Assembly: GCA_035623255.1 (NCBI GenBank)
Contig: DASPTU010000121.1
Coordinates: forward strand, 1 to 16,939
DNA from: JAFAGX01 sp035623255
Lineage (GTDB): Bacteria; Acidobacteriota; Terriglobia; Terriglobales; Acidobacteriaceae
Length of the DNA: 16,939 nt
Direction: 5' to 3'
Every line of letters begins with the position of its first letter. Position 1 is the first letter of the stretch. Under the pieces are notes generated by a model that was not told the origin of the DNA, made no database searches, and worked only from the letters and a program-made list of their open reading frames with translations. Both the position numbers and the translations under genes were made by a program. Shown here one piece after another: positions 7,619 through 14,860 of this stretch.

Positions 7619-8662
7619 ATGAGCAGTTCCCAAACCATCGAAATCGAGGGCAAACACCTTAAGCTGACCAACCTCGAAAAGGTGCTTTATCCGGCCACCG
7701 GATTCACCAAGGGCCAGGTGATCGACTATTACGCGCGGATCGCGCCGGTGCTGATCCCTCACCTCGCCGGCCGTCCAGTTACGCTCAAGCGATATCCTGA
7801 AGGTGTCGACAAAGAGTATTTCTTTGAGAAGAACATAACCAAATACCGCCCTGAGTGGGTGAAGACGGCTCCCATCTGGAGCGAAGGCAACAATCGCGAT
7901 GTGAACTACGTGCTGGTGAACGATCTGCCAACGCTCACCTGGGTCGCAAATCTCGCCGCGATCGAACTCCATCCCTCGCTGTCGCTGGCGAAGAACATCG
8001 AGTCGCCGACGGTGATTGCCTTCGACCTTGATCCGGGGCCTCCAGCCAACATCGTGCAATGCTGTCAGGTCGCCCTCTGGCTGCGAGACATCTTCGATCA
8101 TTTCGGACTGCAGAGCTTCCCAAAGTCCTCAGGATCAAAGGGCATGCAGCTTTATGTTCCGCTGAACACACCGACCAGTTATGAAATCACGAAGCCGTTC
8201 GCGAACGCGTTGGCACGTTTGCTTGAAAATGAGCACAAGGATCTCGTCGTTTCTGACATGAAGAAAAGTCTGCGGGTCGGCAAAGTGTTGGTGGACTGGA
8301 GCCAGAATGATGAGCACAAGACCACGATAGCCGTGTACTCGCTCCGCGCACGCGAGCATCCCACTGTTTCCACGCCTTTGACTTGGGAAGAAGTAGAGCG
8401 GACTTTGAAGAAGAAAGATCCTGGTTTGCTGGTGTTCGAAGCTCCGCGGGTGCTTGAACGCGCCCAAAAGATGGGTGATTTGTTTAAGCCGGTACTCACC
8501 CTTAAGCAGAAGCTCCCCAAATTGCCAGCTATCGAAGAAGCGCAACCGGAGGCGATTGCAGCGGGCCTCGACATAGCGGCGCAGGGGGAAACTTCATCTG
8601 CTCGCAAGCGCGCACCAGCAGGTCGCCGACCTGCACAGAAGAAAAAAGCGCCGAAGGTATAA
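7619..8662 (+). CDS. ligD: Stand-alone LigD-type NHEJ polymerase/primase domain protein
   Basis: A 347-residue protein of the archaeo-eukaryotic primase superfamily, matching the polymerase domain of bacterial LigD. It begins with the family block LTNLEKVLYPATGFTKGQVIDYY, then GRPVTLKRYPEGVDKEYFFEKN. Metal ligands are visible as FDLDPG (Asp136, Asp138) and LVDWSQN (Asp226). The motif II segment reads SGSKGMQLYVPL, with Gln where LigD polymerases I know have His. No ATP-dependent ligase domain and no 3'-phosphoesterase domain are fused, and no Ku gene is in the window. The basic, Ala/Pro-rich tail (about 328-347) looks disordered and DNA-binding. Family role: fills gaps or adds ribonucleotides at double-strand breaks before ligation in the cytoplasm. 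I chose ATG 7619 because AGGGGGA sits six bases upstream and the conserved region starts soon after; the frame stays open back to 7493, but that part overlaps the promoter region. Confidence 0.88.
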   Translation: MSSSQTIEIEGKHLKLTNLEKVLYPATGFTKGQVIDYYARIAPVLIPHLAGRPVTLKRYPEGVDKEYFFEKNITKYRPEWVKTAPIWSEGNNRDVNYVLVNDLPTLTWVANLAAIELHPSLSLAKNIESPTVIAFDLDPGPPANIVQCCQVALWLRDIFDHFGLQSFPKSSGSKGMQLYVPLNTPTSYEITKPFANALARLLENEHKDLVVSDMKKSLRVGKVLVDWSQNDEHKTTIAVYSLRAREHPTVSTPLTWEEVERTLKKKDPGLLVFEAPRVLERAQKMGDLFKPVLTLKQKLPKLPAIEEAQPEAIAAGLDIAAQGETSSARKRAPAGRRPAQKKKAPKV

Positions 8663-8686
8663 TGCCACTTTCCGCAGGACGTGACG

Positions 8687-9436
8687 ATGGCGCAACTTTA
8701 TGCCGGCACCTCCGGATGGGCCTACCCGAGCTGGAAGCCTGACTTTTACCCAGCGAAGTTAGCACAAGCGAAATTCCTGCCATACTACGCAACGCGGCTT
8801 AACGCCGTGGAAGTGAACTTCACGTTTCGCCAGCTGCTGAAAGAGACGACTGCGCAGAAATGGATTGCGGAAACTCCAGCAACGTTTCAGTTCAGCGTTA
8901 AGGCGCACCAGGTTATTACTCATATCAAGCGGCTAAAGAAGGCGGAGGATTTCATTCCGCGCTTTTTGTCGACGGTTCAGCCGATTGCCCAAGCCGGAAA
9001 ACTTGGCCCGTTGTTATTTCAGCTTCCGCCGAACATGAAAGCTGACCCAGCTTTATTGGAGGAGTTTCTGGGCAATCTGCCCCGAGGCGTCCCCTCGGCA
9101 TTTGAGTTTCGCCATCCATCGTGGTTCGAAGACTCGATCTTCGAGTTGCTCAAGAGGCACAATCGCGCACTTTGTGTGGCGGAAACCGAGGAGCGAGTCA
9201 CCCCAGACGTAATTACTGCTAATTTTTCTTATTACCGGTATCGCAAGCCTAGCTACACGCCGGAAGAACGCCAGACTATGGTCGGCCGCATCCGAGACCA
9301 CCTCGACGCTGGCCGGAACGTGTTCGCCTATTTCAAGCATGAAGAAACCCCGCAGGGCGCGCTCTACGCGATCGAGGTCCTGAAGGAAATCCAGGGCGCG
9401 GCAACCGAGAACCGGCAAGTGACTACCGGGACGTAA
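8687..9436 (+). CDS. DUF72 (YecE-like) family protein
   Basis: A 249-residue protein with the DUF72 hallmarks: LYAGTSGWAYPSWKPDFYP at the start, LNAVEVNFTFRQL, FQFSVKAHQVITH, LGPLLFQLPPNM, AFEFRHPSWF, and near the end VFAYFKHEETPQGALYA. The family adopts a TIM-barrel-like fold; a molecular function has not been established to my knowledge. One unusual spot is FTFRQL, where many homologues have a Tyr-containing FYRxP-like string. The ATG at 8687 has AGGA seven bases upstream, whereas the in-frame GTG at 8681 would be too close to it. It starts 24 bases after the LigD-type polymerase gene and is likely co-transcribed with it; a link to DNA repair is only suggested by this position. Confidence 0.87.
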   Translation: MAQLYAGTSGWAYPSWKPDFYPAKLAQAKFLPYYATRLNAVEVNFTFRQLLKETTAQKWIAETPATFQFSVKAHQVITHIKRLKKAEDFIPRFLSTVQPIAQAGKLGPLLFQLPPNMKADPALLEEFLGNLPRGVPSAFEFRHPSWFEDSIFELLKRHNRALCVAETEERVTPDVITANFSYYRYRKPSYTPEERQTMVGRIRDHLDAGRNVFAYFKHEETPQGALYAIEVLKEIQGAATENRQVTTGT

Positions 9437-9467
9437 CGCCGACGCATCCCGCTGATTACTTTGCCCA

Positions 9468-10418
9468 GTGTCCGATAACGCGCATACTCAATCTGTGTCC
9501 GCTGATGCGAGCGCTCGCGTAGTGTCCGATTTTCTTGATTACCTGAAAATCGAAAAAGGACTTGCGGCCCTCACCATAGCAGCTTACTCAACCGACATCC
9601 GTCAATTCTCGGATTTTCTGGACAGACGAAAACGCAAGTTGATTGCGGCCCGACGAACCGATGTGCGCGACTTCATTCAGGAACTTTTTGCGAATTCGGT
9701 CGACGGCAGATCAGTTGGAAGAAAACTGTCGGCTCTACGCCATTTGTATCGATATCTGTTGCTCGATAAATTGATCGATCACGATCCAACTCTAAACATC
9801 GACTCACCAAAGCAGTGGAAGGTTCTCCCGAAGTCGCTGGCTCCGGATGAAATTACCGCTATGCTGGGTGTGCGTGGTGGGCGTGTATCAGAACACCAGC
9901 TAGCCAATGCTATTTCCGCTCGAGACCAAGCCATCCTTGAAGTGTTTTACGCCGGAGCACTGCGCGTTTCCGAGCTAGTCAGCGCCAGACTCGAAGATCT
10001 GAAACTTGATCTTGGCTACGTGCTGGTGCGAGGAAAAGGTGACAAAGAGCGGATCGTGCCGTTGGGCAGGTCCGCACAACGGGCCTTAGTGGACTACCTG
10101 CGGGATTCGAGGCCGATGCTCGCTTCGAATAGAAATTCTCCATTCTTGTTCCTGGGACGCGGCGCCCGCAAGTTGACCCGCCAGCGGGTGTGGCAGCTCG
10201 TCCGGCTGGCATCGGTCAGCGCGGGGCGGAATGCAAGCCCTCACATGTTGCGGCACAGTTGCGCAACTCACATGGTGGAGAACGGAGCGGATTTGCGCAC
10301 AGTGCAAACGATTCTGGGGCATGCCGACATCTCGACCACACAGGTCTACACGCACCTTGCTCTTGATCGGCTGAAGAACGTTTATCAGAAGCACCATCCG
10401 AGGGCGAAGGCACGATAG
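9468..10418 (+). CDS. xerD: Tyrosine recombinase XerD
   Basis: A 316-residue site-specific recombinase. The N-terminal SAM-like core-binding domain covers about 16-110 (FLDYLKIEKGLAALTIAAYSTD). The catalytic domain covers about 122-316, with all six active-site residues: Arg166 (YAGALRVSEL), Lys190 (RGKGDKERIVPL), His259 and Arg262 (HMLRH), His285 (ILGHADISTTQ) and the nucleophile Tyr294 (VYTH). The spacing between them equals that of E. coli XerD within a few residues. The C-terminus (RLKNVYQKHHPRAKAR) is closer to XerD than XerC. Family role: with XerC it resolves chromosome dimers at dif near the terminus, controlled by FtsK. The start is GTG at 9468 with only a weak ribosome binding site, so a start slightly downstream (GTG 9495 or 9522) is possible. 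A xerC gene follows 61 bases later on the same strand. Confidence 0.9.
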   Translation: MSDNAHTQSVSADASARVVSDFLDYLKIEKGLAALTIAAYSTDIRQFSDFLDRRKRKLIAARRTDVRDFIQELFANSVDGRSVGRKLSALRHLYRYLLLDKLIDHDPTLNIDSPKQWKVLPKSLAPDEITAMLGVRGGRVSEHQLANAISARDQAILEVFYAGALRVSELVSARLEDLKLDLGYVLVRGKGDKERIVPLGRSAQRALVDYLRDSRPMLASNRNSPFLFLGRGARKLTRQRVWQLVRLASVSAGRNASPHMLRHSCATHMVENGADLRTVQTILGHADISTTQVYTHLALDRLKNVYQKHHPRAKAR

Positions 10419-10479
10419 GTTTTCGTGTCCATCGCCAAGAAAGCGGACAGTGCGCACAGGGAGCGTGAACGGCAATTGC

Positions 10480-11394
10480 ATGAATAAAGTGCGACACAAA
10501 ACAACAATTGTGGAAAGGGCCGTTGCTCAGTTTCTGCGGTCATTGCAAGAGCGCAACGCGTCTCCGCACACGATCAAGGGATATTCCGGAGATTTGAGTG
10601 AGTTTGTCCAGTATGCAGGGTCACGGAATTGGGCCGGGATCGATCACCTAACGGTTCGAGGTTTCCTTTCGCACCTCTACGAGAAAGGACTGAGTAAGAC
10701 CTCTGTCGCGCGCGCCCTTGCGGCAGTTCGGTCGTTCTACCGCTGGCTGGCGCAAGAGGGAATTGTGGACCAGAACCCGGCAGCCCTGGTCTCGACGCCG
10801 AAGCTTCCCAAAAAGCTCCCTCGGGTTCCGACCATCGAAGAAATGAACAGCCTGCTTGACGGGCAGATGCCGGAGGCTGCCGCATTTCCCGAGCGGGACC
10901 GCATGATCTTCGAACTGCTCTACGGATGCGGCATTCGCAACTCCGAACTGACGGGAATCAATGTCGATGACATCCGCATGAGCGCGGAAGCCATTCTTAT
11001 CCGCGGCAAGGGCAGGAAAGAACGTTATGTCCCCTTTGGGGATTCGGTGAAGAGTGCGCTGGCTGCTTACTTGCCGGCTCGGCGGCAGGCACTCGCGGTT
11101 TGCAGGAAAAATACGAATGCTTTGCTGATCAACCATCGGGGAGGACGGCTTACTACGCGCAGCGTCCGGCGCATCATCAAGAAAATTGCGGTTGCAAAAG
11201 GATTGCCGCCTGATGTGCATCCGCACACCCTTCGCCACGCCTTCGGCACGCATTTGCTGGAAGAAGGTGCAGATCTTCGCGCCATTCAGGAGATGCTCGG
11301 TCACGAGCGCTTATCCACCACACAGCGTTACACTCAGCTTTCCATGAAACATGTTCTGCAGGTGTACGATCAGACCCACCCAAGGGCAAAATGA
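10480..11394 (+). CDS. xerC: Tyrosine recombinase XerC
   Basis: A 304-residue recombinase from the ATG at 10480. GTG codons at 10450 and 10465 are in-frame alternatives, and neither they nor the ATG has a clear ribosome binding site. The core-binding domain spans about 10-100 (FLRSLQERNASPHTIKGYSGDL, ending FYRWLAQEGIVDQNPAALV, which is XerC-like). The catalytic residues are complete: Arg153 (YGCGIRNSEL), Lys177 (RGKGRKERYVPF), His249 and Arg252 (HTLRH), His275 (LGHERLSTTQ), Tyr284 (RYTQ). The tail HVLQVYDQTHPRAK resembles the XerC C-terminus, which contacts XerD. It is about as long as E. coli XerC (298). It lies directly behind xerD, so the two partners can be made in equal amounts from one transcript. 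No dif-like 28-base site was found near either gene. Confidence 0.9.
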   Translation: MNKVRHKTTIVERAVAQFLRSLQERNASPHTIKGYSGDLSEFVQYAGSRNWAGIDHLTVRGFLSHLYEKGLSKTSVARALAAVRSFYRWLAQEGIVDQNPAALVSTPKLPKKLPRVPTIEEMNSLLDGQMPEAAAFPERDRMIFELLYGCGIRNSELTGINVDDIRMSAEAILIRGKGRKERYVPFGDSVKSALAAYLPARRQALAVCRKNTNALLINHRGGRLTTRSVRRIIKKIAVAKGLPPDVHPHTLRHAFGTHLLEEGADLRAIQEMLGHERLSTTQRYTQLSMKHVLQVYDQTHPRAK

Positions 11395-11468
11395 GGGATC
11401 CGACCTGATCTTCTGGCACGGAAATGACTGCATTGCGGAATGACGCCGTAAGAGCGATGGTGCCGCAT

Positions 11469-11497
11469 TTGCCTCAACTGGCAACCGTCTCTAGAAT
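11469..11497 (+). promoter_or_regulatory. Sigma-70-type promoter of guaB
   Basis: TTGCCT (11469-11474) and TAGAAT (11492-11497) are separated by exactly 17 bases. Transcription would start near 11504, leaving about 20 bases before the ATG at 11524. The ribosome binding site is weak (TTGAGAA). No operator or riboswitch fits in this short leader. Confidence 0.6.
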
Positions 11498-11523
11498 AGA
11501 AACTACTTCGCGGTTGAGAAATT

Positions 11524-13035
11524 ATGATTCATTTTCCAGTTCCTGAAGCGCTCACTTTCGATGACGTCTTACTTCTGCCCGCCCGTTCTGACGTGGTCCC
11601 GGCGCTCGCCAATACACAGACCCAGCTCACGCGCAATATTCGCCTGAATATTCCGGTCATTAGCGCCGCCATGGATACCGTGACCGAATCCCACATGGCG
11701 ATCGCGCTGGCTCAGCAGGGTGGGGTGGGCATCATTCATCGCAATCTGACGATCGAGCAGCAAGCCAATGAAGTGGACAAAGTGAAGCGTTCGGAAAGCG
11801 GCATGATTGTGGACCCGGTCACCATGTCGCCGGACGCGAAGGTTTCAGAGGCGCTGGAGGTCATGCGCCAATACAAGATTTCTGGCGTGCCCATCACCAA
11901 GAACGGGAAGTTGGTCGGAATTCTCACCAACCGCGATTTGCGTTTCGAAACCCGCTTCGATATCCCGATCAGCAAAGTAATGACGAAAGAAAACTTGATT
12001 ACGGTCCCGGTAGGAACGACGCTCGAGGATGCGGAAGAGATCCTGCACAAGCACCGGGTAGAGAAGCTGCTGGTTGTCGATGACAAATACAACCTGAAGG
12101 GACTGATAACGGTAAAGGACATTCAGAAGAAGCTGAAATATCCCAATGCAGCAAAGGATTCCCACGGAAGGTTGCGTGTCGCGGCGGCCATAGGAGCCAC
12201 GGGCGACTTTCTGGAGCGCGCGCAGGAACTGGCCAAGGCAAAGGTGGATTTATTGGCATTAGACAGCGCACATGGGCATTCGACACGCGTGTTGGAAGCG
12301 ATTCAGCAGGTCAAGGCGAAACTTCCGCAGATCGATTTGGTCGCCGGCAACGTAGCCACATTTGATGGCGCTTGTGAATTGACCCGCGCCGGGGTGGACG
12401 CGGTGAAGGTGGGCATTGGTCCGGGATCCATCTGCACGACCCGCGTAGTAACAGGAGCAGGAGTACCTCAGATTACGGCCATCGCTGAAGCCTACCGAGC
12501 CACAAAGGATTCCGGTGTACCGGTGATTGCTGATGGCGGAATTAAATACTCCGGTGATATCACGAAAGCGCTGGCGGCGGGGGCGTCCGCAGTGATGATC
12601 GGATCTCTGTTTGCGGGAACCGACGAAAGTCCGGGTGAGTTGATCCTCTATCAGGGCCGGACGTTCAAGTCGTACCGGGGCATGGGATCGCTGGGCGCCA
12701 TGGCGGCAGGAACCGGTGGGAGCGAGCGCTATTTCCAGAACACGGATGGCGACGCCTCAACTGCCATGCCGGTTATCGGAGAAGAATCGAACCGCTTGGC
12801 CAAATTGGTTCCCGAAGGAATCGAAGGCAGAGTTCCATATCGCGGCTCAGTGGCCATGATCGTTCATCAAATGGTTGGTGGTGTGAAGTCTGGAATGGGC
12901 TACTGCGGTTGTGGCAGTATCCTGGAATTGCAACAAAAAGCCCGCTTCGTGCGAATCAGCATGGCCGGTCTGCGTGAGAGCCACGTACATGACGTAGTAA
13001 TCACTCGCGAAGCACCGAATTACGTTGTCGAGTAG
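11524..13035 (+). CDS. guaB: Inosine-5'-monophosphate dehydrogenase
   Basis: A full-length 503-residue IMP dehydrogenase, which oxidises IMP to XMP with NAD+ in the committed step of guanine nucleotide synthesis in the cytoplasm. The N-terminus has the family block ALTFDDVLLLPA and ISAAMDTVTES. Two CBS domains lie at about 95-150 (MIVDPVTMSPDAKVSEALEVM) and 152-208. The catalytic cysteine is Cys304 in GIGPGSICTTR. IADGGIKYSGD and MIGSLFAGTDESPGE form the phosphate-binding part; GMGSLGAM is the finger loop, and the flap contains the Arg-Tyr pair in EGRVPYRG. Every expected element is present. Its own promoter is at 11469-11497. No guaA is nearby; a VanZ-like gene follows 44 bases after the stop. 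Confidence 0.97.
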   Translation: MIHFPVPEALTFDDVLLLPARSDVVPALANTQTQLTRNIRLNIPVISAAMDTVTESHMAIALAQQGGVGIIHRNLTIEQQANEVDKVKRSESGMIVDPVTMSPDAKVSEALEVMRQYKISGVPITKNGKLVGILTNRDLRFETRFDIPISKVMTKENLITVPVGTTLEDAEEILHKHRVEKLLVVDDKYNLKGLITVKDIQKKLKYPNAAKDSHGRLRVAAAIGATGDFLERAQELAKAKVDLLALDSAHGHSTRVLEAIQQVKAKLPQIDLVAGNVATFDGACELTRAGVDAVKVGIGPGSICTTRVVTGAGVPQITAIAEAYRATKDSGVPVIADGGIKYSGDITKALAAGASAVMIGSLFAGTDESPGELILYQGRTFKSYRGMGSLGAMAAGTGGSERYFQNTDGDASTAMPVIGEESNRLAKLVPEGIEGRVPYRGSVAMIVHQMVGGVKSGMGYCGCGSILELQQKARFVRISMAGLRESHVHDVVITREAPNYVVE

Positions 13036-13079
13036 ATCCCCCGCATAAAACGTTTTGCTGCGAACTTAGGAATCGGATC

Positions 13080-13565
13080 TTGAATCTCCATCAAAAACAG
13101 GTGACAAAAGCCTGGATAGCCGCCGGGCTGTGGATGATCCTGATTGCCATTGAATCCACGAGCTATCTGTCGAGCGCTAACACCAGTCGCTTGTTGTATC
13201 CGATTTTTCACTTTCTGTTCGGACTTGATCCGATTCGGTTTATAACTTGGCATCACTACATTCGCAAAACCGGCCATTTTGTGGGCTATTTCATGCTGAG
13301 TCTTCTGCTGTTTCGTGCTTGGCGGGCTACGCTGCCGTCTCCTTCGATCTGGGATTTGCGCTGGGCGGCAATTGCATTCTTGATGTCTGCCTTCGTGGGA
13401 AGTATGGATGAGTGGCACCAGACGTTTCTCCCCTCGCGAACGGGCCTGGTAAGTGACGCGGTTCTGGATAGCATGGCGGCGTTGATCGCCCAAATCGTGA
13501 TTTTTGTTTTGCTGCAGCAGCGGCGATCAAGATCGAGGCAGGAAGAAGTTGTACCGGCGGGCTGA
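13080..13565 (+). CDS. VanZ-like membrane protein
   Basis: A 161-residue protein with four predicted membrane helices: about 10-28 (AWIAAGLWMILIAIES), 68-82 (VGYFMLSLLLF), 95-112 (WAAIAFLMSAFVGSMDE) and 127-147 (VLDSMAALIAQIVIFVLL). The VanZ family signature is clear: the KTGHFVGYF block, then MDEWHQTFLPSRTGLVSDAVLDSMAA. VanZ itself gives low-level teicoplanin resistance in the vanA cluster, but relatives are widespread in non-resistant bacteria and no other van genes are here, so resistance should not be assumed. The start is TTG at 13080, eight bases after TAGGA; the alternative GTG at 13101 has no ribosome binding site. It is probably expressed by read-through from guaB. Confidence 0.82.
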   Translation: MNLHQKQVTKAWIAAGLWMILIAIESTSYLSSANTSRLLYPIFHFLFGLDPIRFITWHHYIRKTGHFVGYFMLSLLLFRAWRATLPSPSIWDLRWAAIAFLMSAFVGSMDEWHQTFLPSRTGLVSDAVLDSMAALIAQIVIFVLLQQRRSRSRQEEVVPAG

Positions 13566-13596
13566 AACAGTTCTGAACCTGGCTGCGCGGAGGCAG

Positions 13597-14088
13597 TCAG
13601 TACATAGCGTCGTACTTGGTGACTTCCCAAGCGCCGTCCTTGTTTTCCAAGGTCACCGAGAACAATTCTTTGTAGGTGCCAGAATCATTGGGGCCGGTGC
13701 GGCGCTTGCCGCGATAATGCAGGATGCGCAGTGGCGGCGTATCTTCCCAATCGACGATTTTCCAGGAAATCAACGGGTGCTGTGCCTCTGAATCACAGAT
13801 GAACTTGGCGTATTTCCTGCGATAGTCCTTTTCCCACTGGGCCAGGACTGTCTTGCATTCCCCATCCCTTATACCACCCAGGTATTGGCTGGCGACGTGT
13901 TCCGATGTGCGATCGCGCAACGGATTCAACGAAATTGAAAGGGGAATGCCGGAGAGCGGGTCCTGATCTTCTGAACGAGAGAGGACGGGACCCTGGTGGT
14001 CGAGCCACATCAAATAGCCGAAGAACACCAGCAGCAGCAACACCCCTGCGCTTGCGGCAATCGCGAGTTGTGTCCGCGAAACGGCCAT
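13597..14088 (-). CDS. Membrane-anchored protein of unknown function, possibly NTF2-like
   Basis: A 163-residue protein I do not recognise. One N-terminal helix (about 7-28, QLAIAASAGVLLLLVFFGYLMW) would anchor it, with the rest probably outside the cytoplasm. The soluble part starts with an amphipathic helical segment (about 56-95, including YLGGIRDGECKTVLAQWEKDYR), followed by beta-rich segments (ISWKIVDWED, PLRILHYRG, KELFSVTLENKDGAWEVTKYDAMY). That helix-then-sheet order, ending in a VTLENKDGAWEVTKYD-type strand pair, is what small NTF2/SnoaL-like domains look like, but this is inference. Cys78 and Cys98 could form a disulfide. It follows rplQ on the same strand after a 179-base gap with a large hairpin, so it may be a poorly read-through last gene of the ribosomal operon or have its own promoter, which I could not find. 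The ribosome binding site is weak. Confidence 0.6.
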   Translation of the reverse strand: MAVSRTQLAIAASAGVLLLLVFFGYLMWLDHQGPVLSRSEDQDPLSGIPLSISLNPLRDRTSEHVASQYLGGIRDGECKTVLAQWEKDYRRKYAKFICDSEAQHPLISWKIVDWEDTPPLRILHYRGKRRTGPNDSGTYKELFSVTLENKDGAWEVTKYDAMY

Positions 14089-14162
14089 TCTGCTGCAAGT
14101 TTAGCCTGTCACGAATTGTTCGCCAGATTACGCTGGTGACCTGCGATAGGACATGTACGCGC

Positions 14163-14272
14163 AGTAGTCAGGAGTTAGTAGCCAGGAGTCAGTTGCTGCG
14201 ATTCAGCATGCGGGGAGTCGAAATCATCCTAGATGCCTTTCGCTGACTCCCGACTACCGACTCCTGACTACT
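14163..14272 (-). repeat. Heptamer hairpin element A, after rplQ
   Basis: Arms at 14163-14192 and 14243-14272 are inverted repeats identical at 26 of 30 positions, with a 50-base loop. In the transcribed minus sense the first arm reads in 7-base units TAGTCAG, GAGTCGG, TAGTCGG, GAGTCAG. The first unit begins with the rplQ stop codon (TAG, 14270-14268). All four differences are transitions; in the minus-strand RNA three become G-U pairs and one a C-A mismatch, so 29 of 30 positions can pair. There is no T-run after it. Confidence 0.8.
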
Positions 14273-14765
14273 CAGATTTGCTTTCGCCTTCGGCACCGGG
14301 AGCGGGATGTTCCACACCCTGGTCGGCTTCTTCCATGGCCTTCTTGGCTTCCGCAGCGCGCTTGGCGCGGGTTTCGGCCCGCTTTTGGCGCTTCTCGTCG
14401 AGGACCTTTTCGCTACCCAGCAGCTCTATGAAGGCCTTGTCCGCCCCGTCACCTTTTTGCCACGCCGTGCGGACGATTCTCAGATACCCGCCATTGCGAT
14501 CGCCGAAGCGGGGAGCGATCGTGTCGAATAACTTGTCCACCGCGGCGTCGGTCATGAGATAGGCGTAGGCTCGCCGACGGGCTGCCAAGTCACCGCGCTT
14601 GGCGAGCGTAATCATCTTCTCGACCTGTGGGCGCATCGCCTTCGCTTTGGGCACAGTCGTTTCGATGCGCTCTTCGACAATCAGCGAAGTGACCAGGTTC
14701 CGCAGCAGAGAACGGCGGTGCGCCGTGGTACGTCCAAGTTTCCAGCCTGCTACTTTGTGACGCAT
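14268..14765 (-). CDS. rplQ: 50S ribosomal protein L17
   Basis: A 165-residue L17, recognised from MRHKVAGWKLGRTTAHRRSL, LLRNLVTSLIVEERIETT, AKAMRPQVEKMITLAKRGD, GGYLRIVRTAWQKGDGADKAFIELLG. The core (about 1-118) sits near the exit tunnel of the large subunit. Beyond it is a charged coiled-coil-like extension (DEKRQKRAETRAKRAAEAKK) and an acidic tail (about 145-165), making it roughly 40 residues longer than E. coli L17 (127). Its place after rpoA is the classical end of the alpha operon. The Shine-Dalgarno GAGG (14774-14771) sits at the edge of hairpin B and differs from the AGGAG used by rpsD and rpoA. Its TAG stop is the first three bases of hairpin element A. Confidence 0.96.
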   Translation of the reverse strand: MRHKVAGWKLGRTTAHRRSLLRNLVTSLIVEERIETTVPKAKAMRPQVEKMITLAKRGDLAARRRAYAYLMTDAAVDKLFDTIAPRFGDRNGGYLRIVRTAWQKGDGADKAFIELLGSEKVLDEKRQKRAETRAKRAAEAKKAMEEADQGVEHPAPGAEGESKSE

Positions 14766-14772
14766 AGAAACC

Positions 14773-14856
14773 TCAGTGAGTAGCCTAGCAGGCAGGAGCT
14801 AGTAGCAAGGCTTTGTGGTTTCTCCTGGCTACCTGCTACCCGCTGCTAACTACTGA
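14773..14856 (-). repeat. Heptamer hairpin element B, between rpoA and rplQ
   Basis: In the transcribed sense, units TCAGTAG, TTAGCAG, CGGGTAG, CAGGTAG, CCAGGAG (14856-14822) follow the rpoA TAA stop after four bases. The other arm (14810-14773: CTTGCTACTAGCTCC and on) is an imperfect reverse complement made of the same TAGC/GCTA words. The base of the stem (TCAGT with ACTGA) overlaps the GA of the rplQ Shine-Dalgarno. The pairing is less regular than in element A, and I did not fold it. Confidence 0.7.
14818..14826 (-). promoter_or_regulatory. Displaced Shine-Dalgarno copy in the loop of element B
   Basis: On the minus strand 14826-14818 reads AGGAGAAAC, the same nine bases that directly precede the ATGs of rpoA (15906-15898) and rpsD (16741-16733). 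Here no start codon follows; rplQ begins 53 bases later with a different site. The overlapping AGAAACC (14823-14817) is the exact reverse complement of GGTTTCT (14772-14766), the bases just before the rplQ ATG. Confidence 0.5.
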
Positions 14857-14860
14857 ATTC

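Noticed and set aside
7439..8101. 220-codon minus-strand open frame
   Set aside because: It is antisense to the LigD-type polymerase and would overlap the M16 promoter; no family features.
10419..10479. dif site between xerD and xerC
   Set aside because: GTGCGCA occurs at 10450, as in the E. coli dif arm, but there is no second arm after a six-base centre.
10648..11304. 218-codon minus-strand open frame
   Set aside because: It is a shadow of xerC, composition-driven, with no motif.
13080..13565. Glycopeptide resistance gene
   Set aside because: The VanZ family is broad, and no vanHAX, vanY or regulator genes are in the window.
13579..13600. Bidirectional terminator between the VanZ-like gene and the unknown gene
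   Set aside because: CTGGCTG and CAGTCAG form only a short imperfect stem with no T-run on either side, and it overlaps a stop codon.
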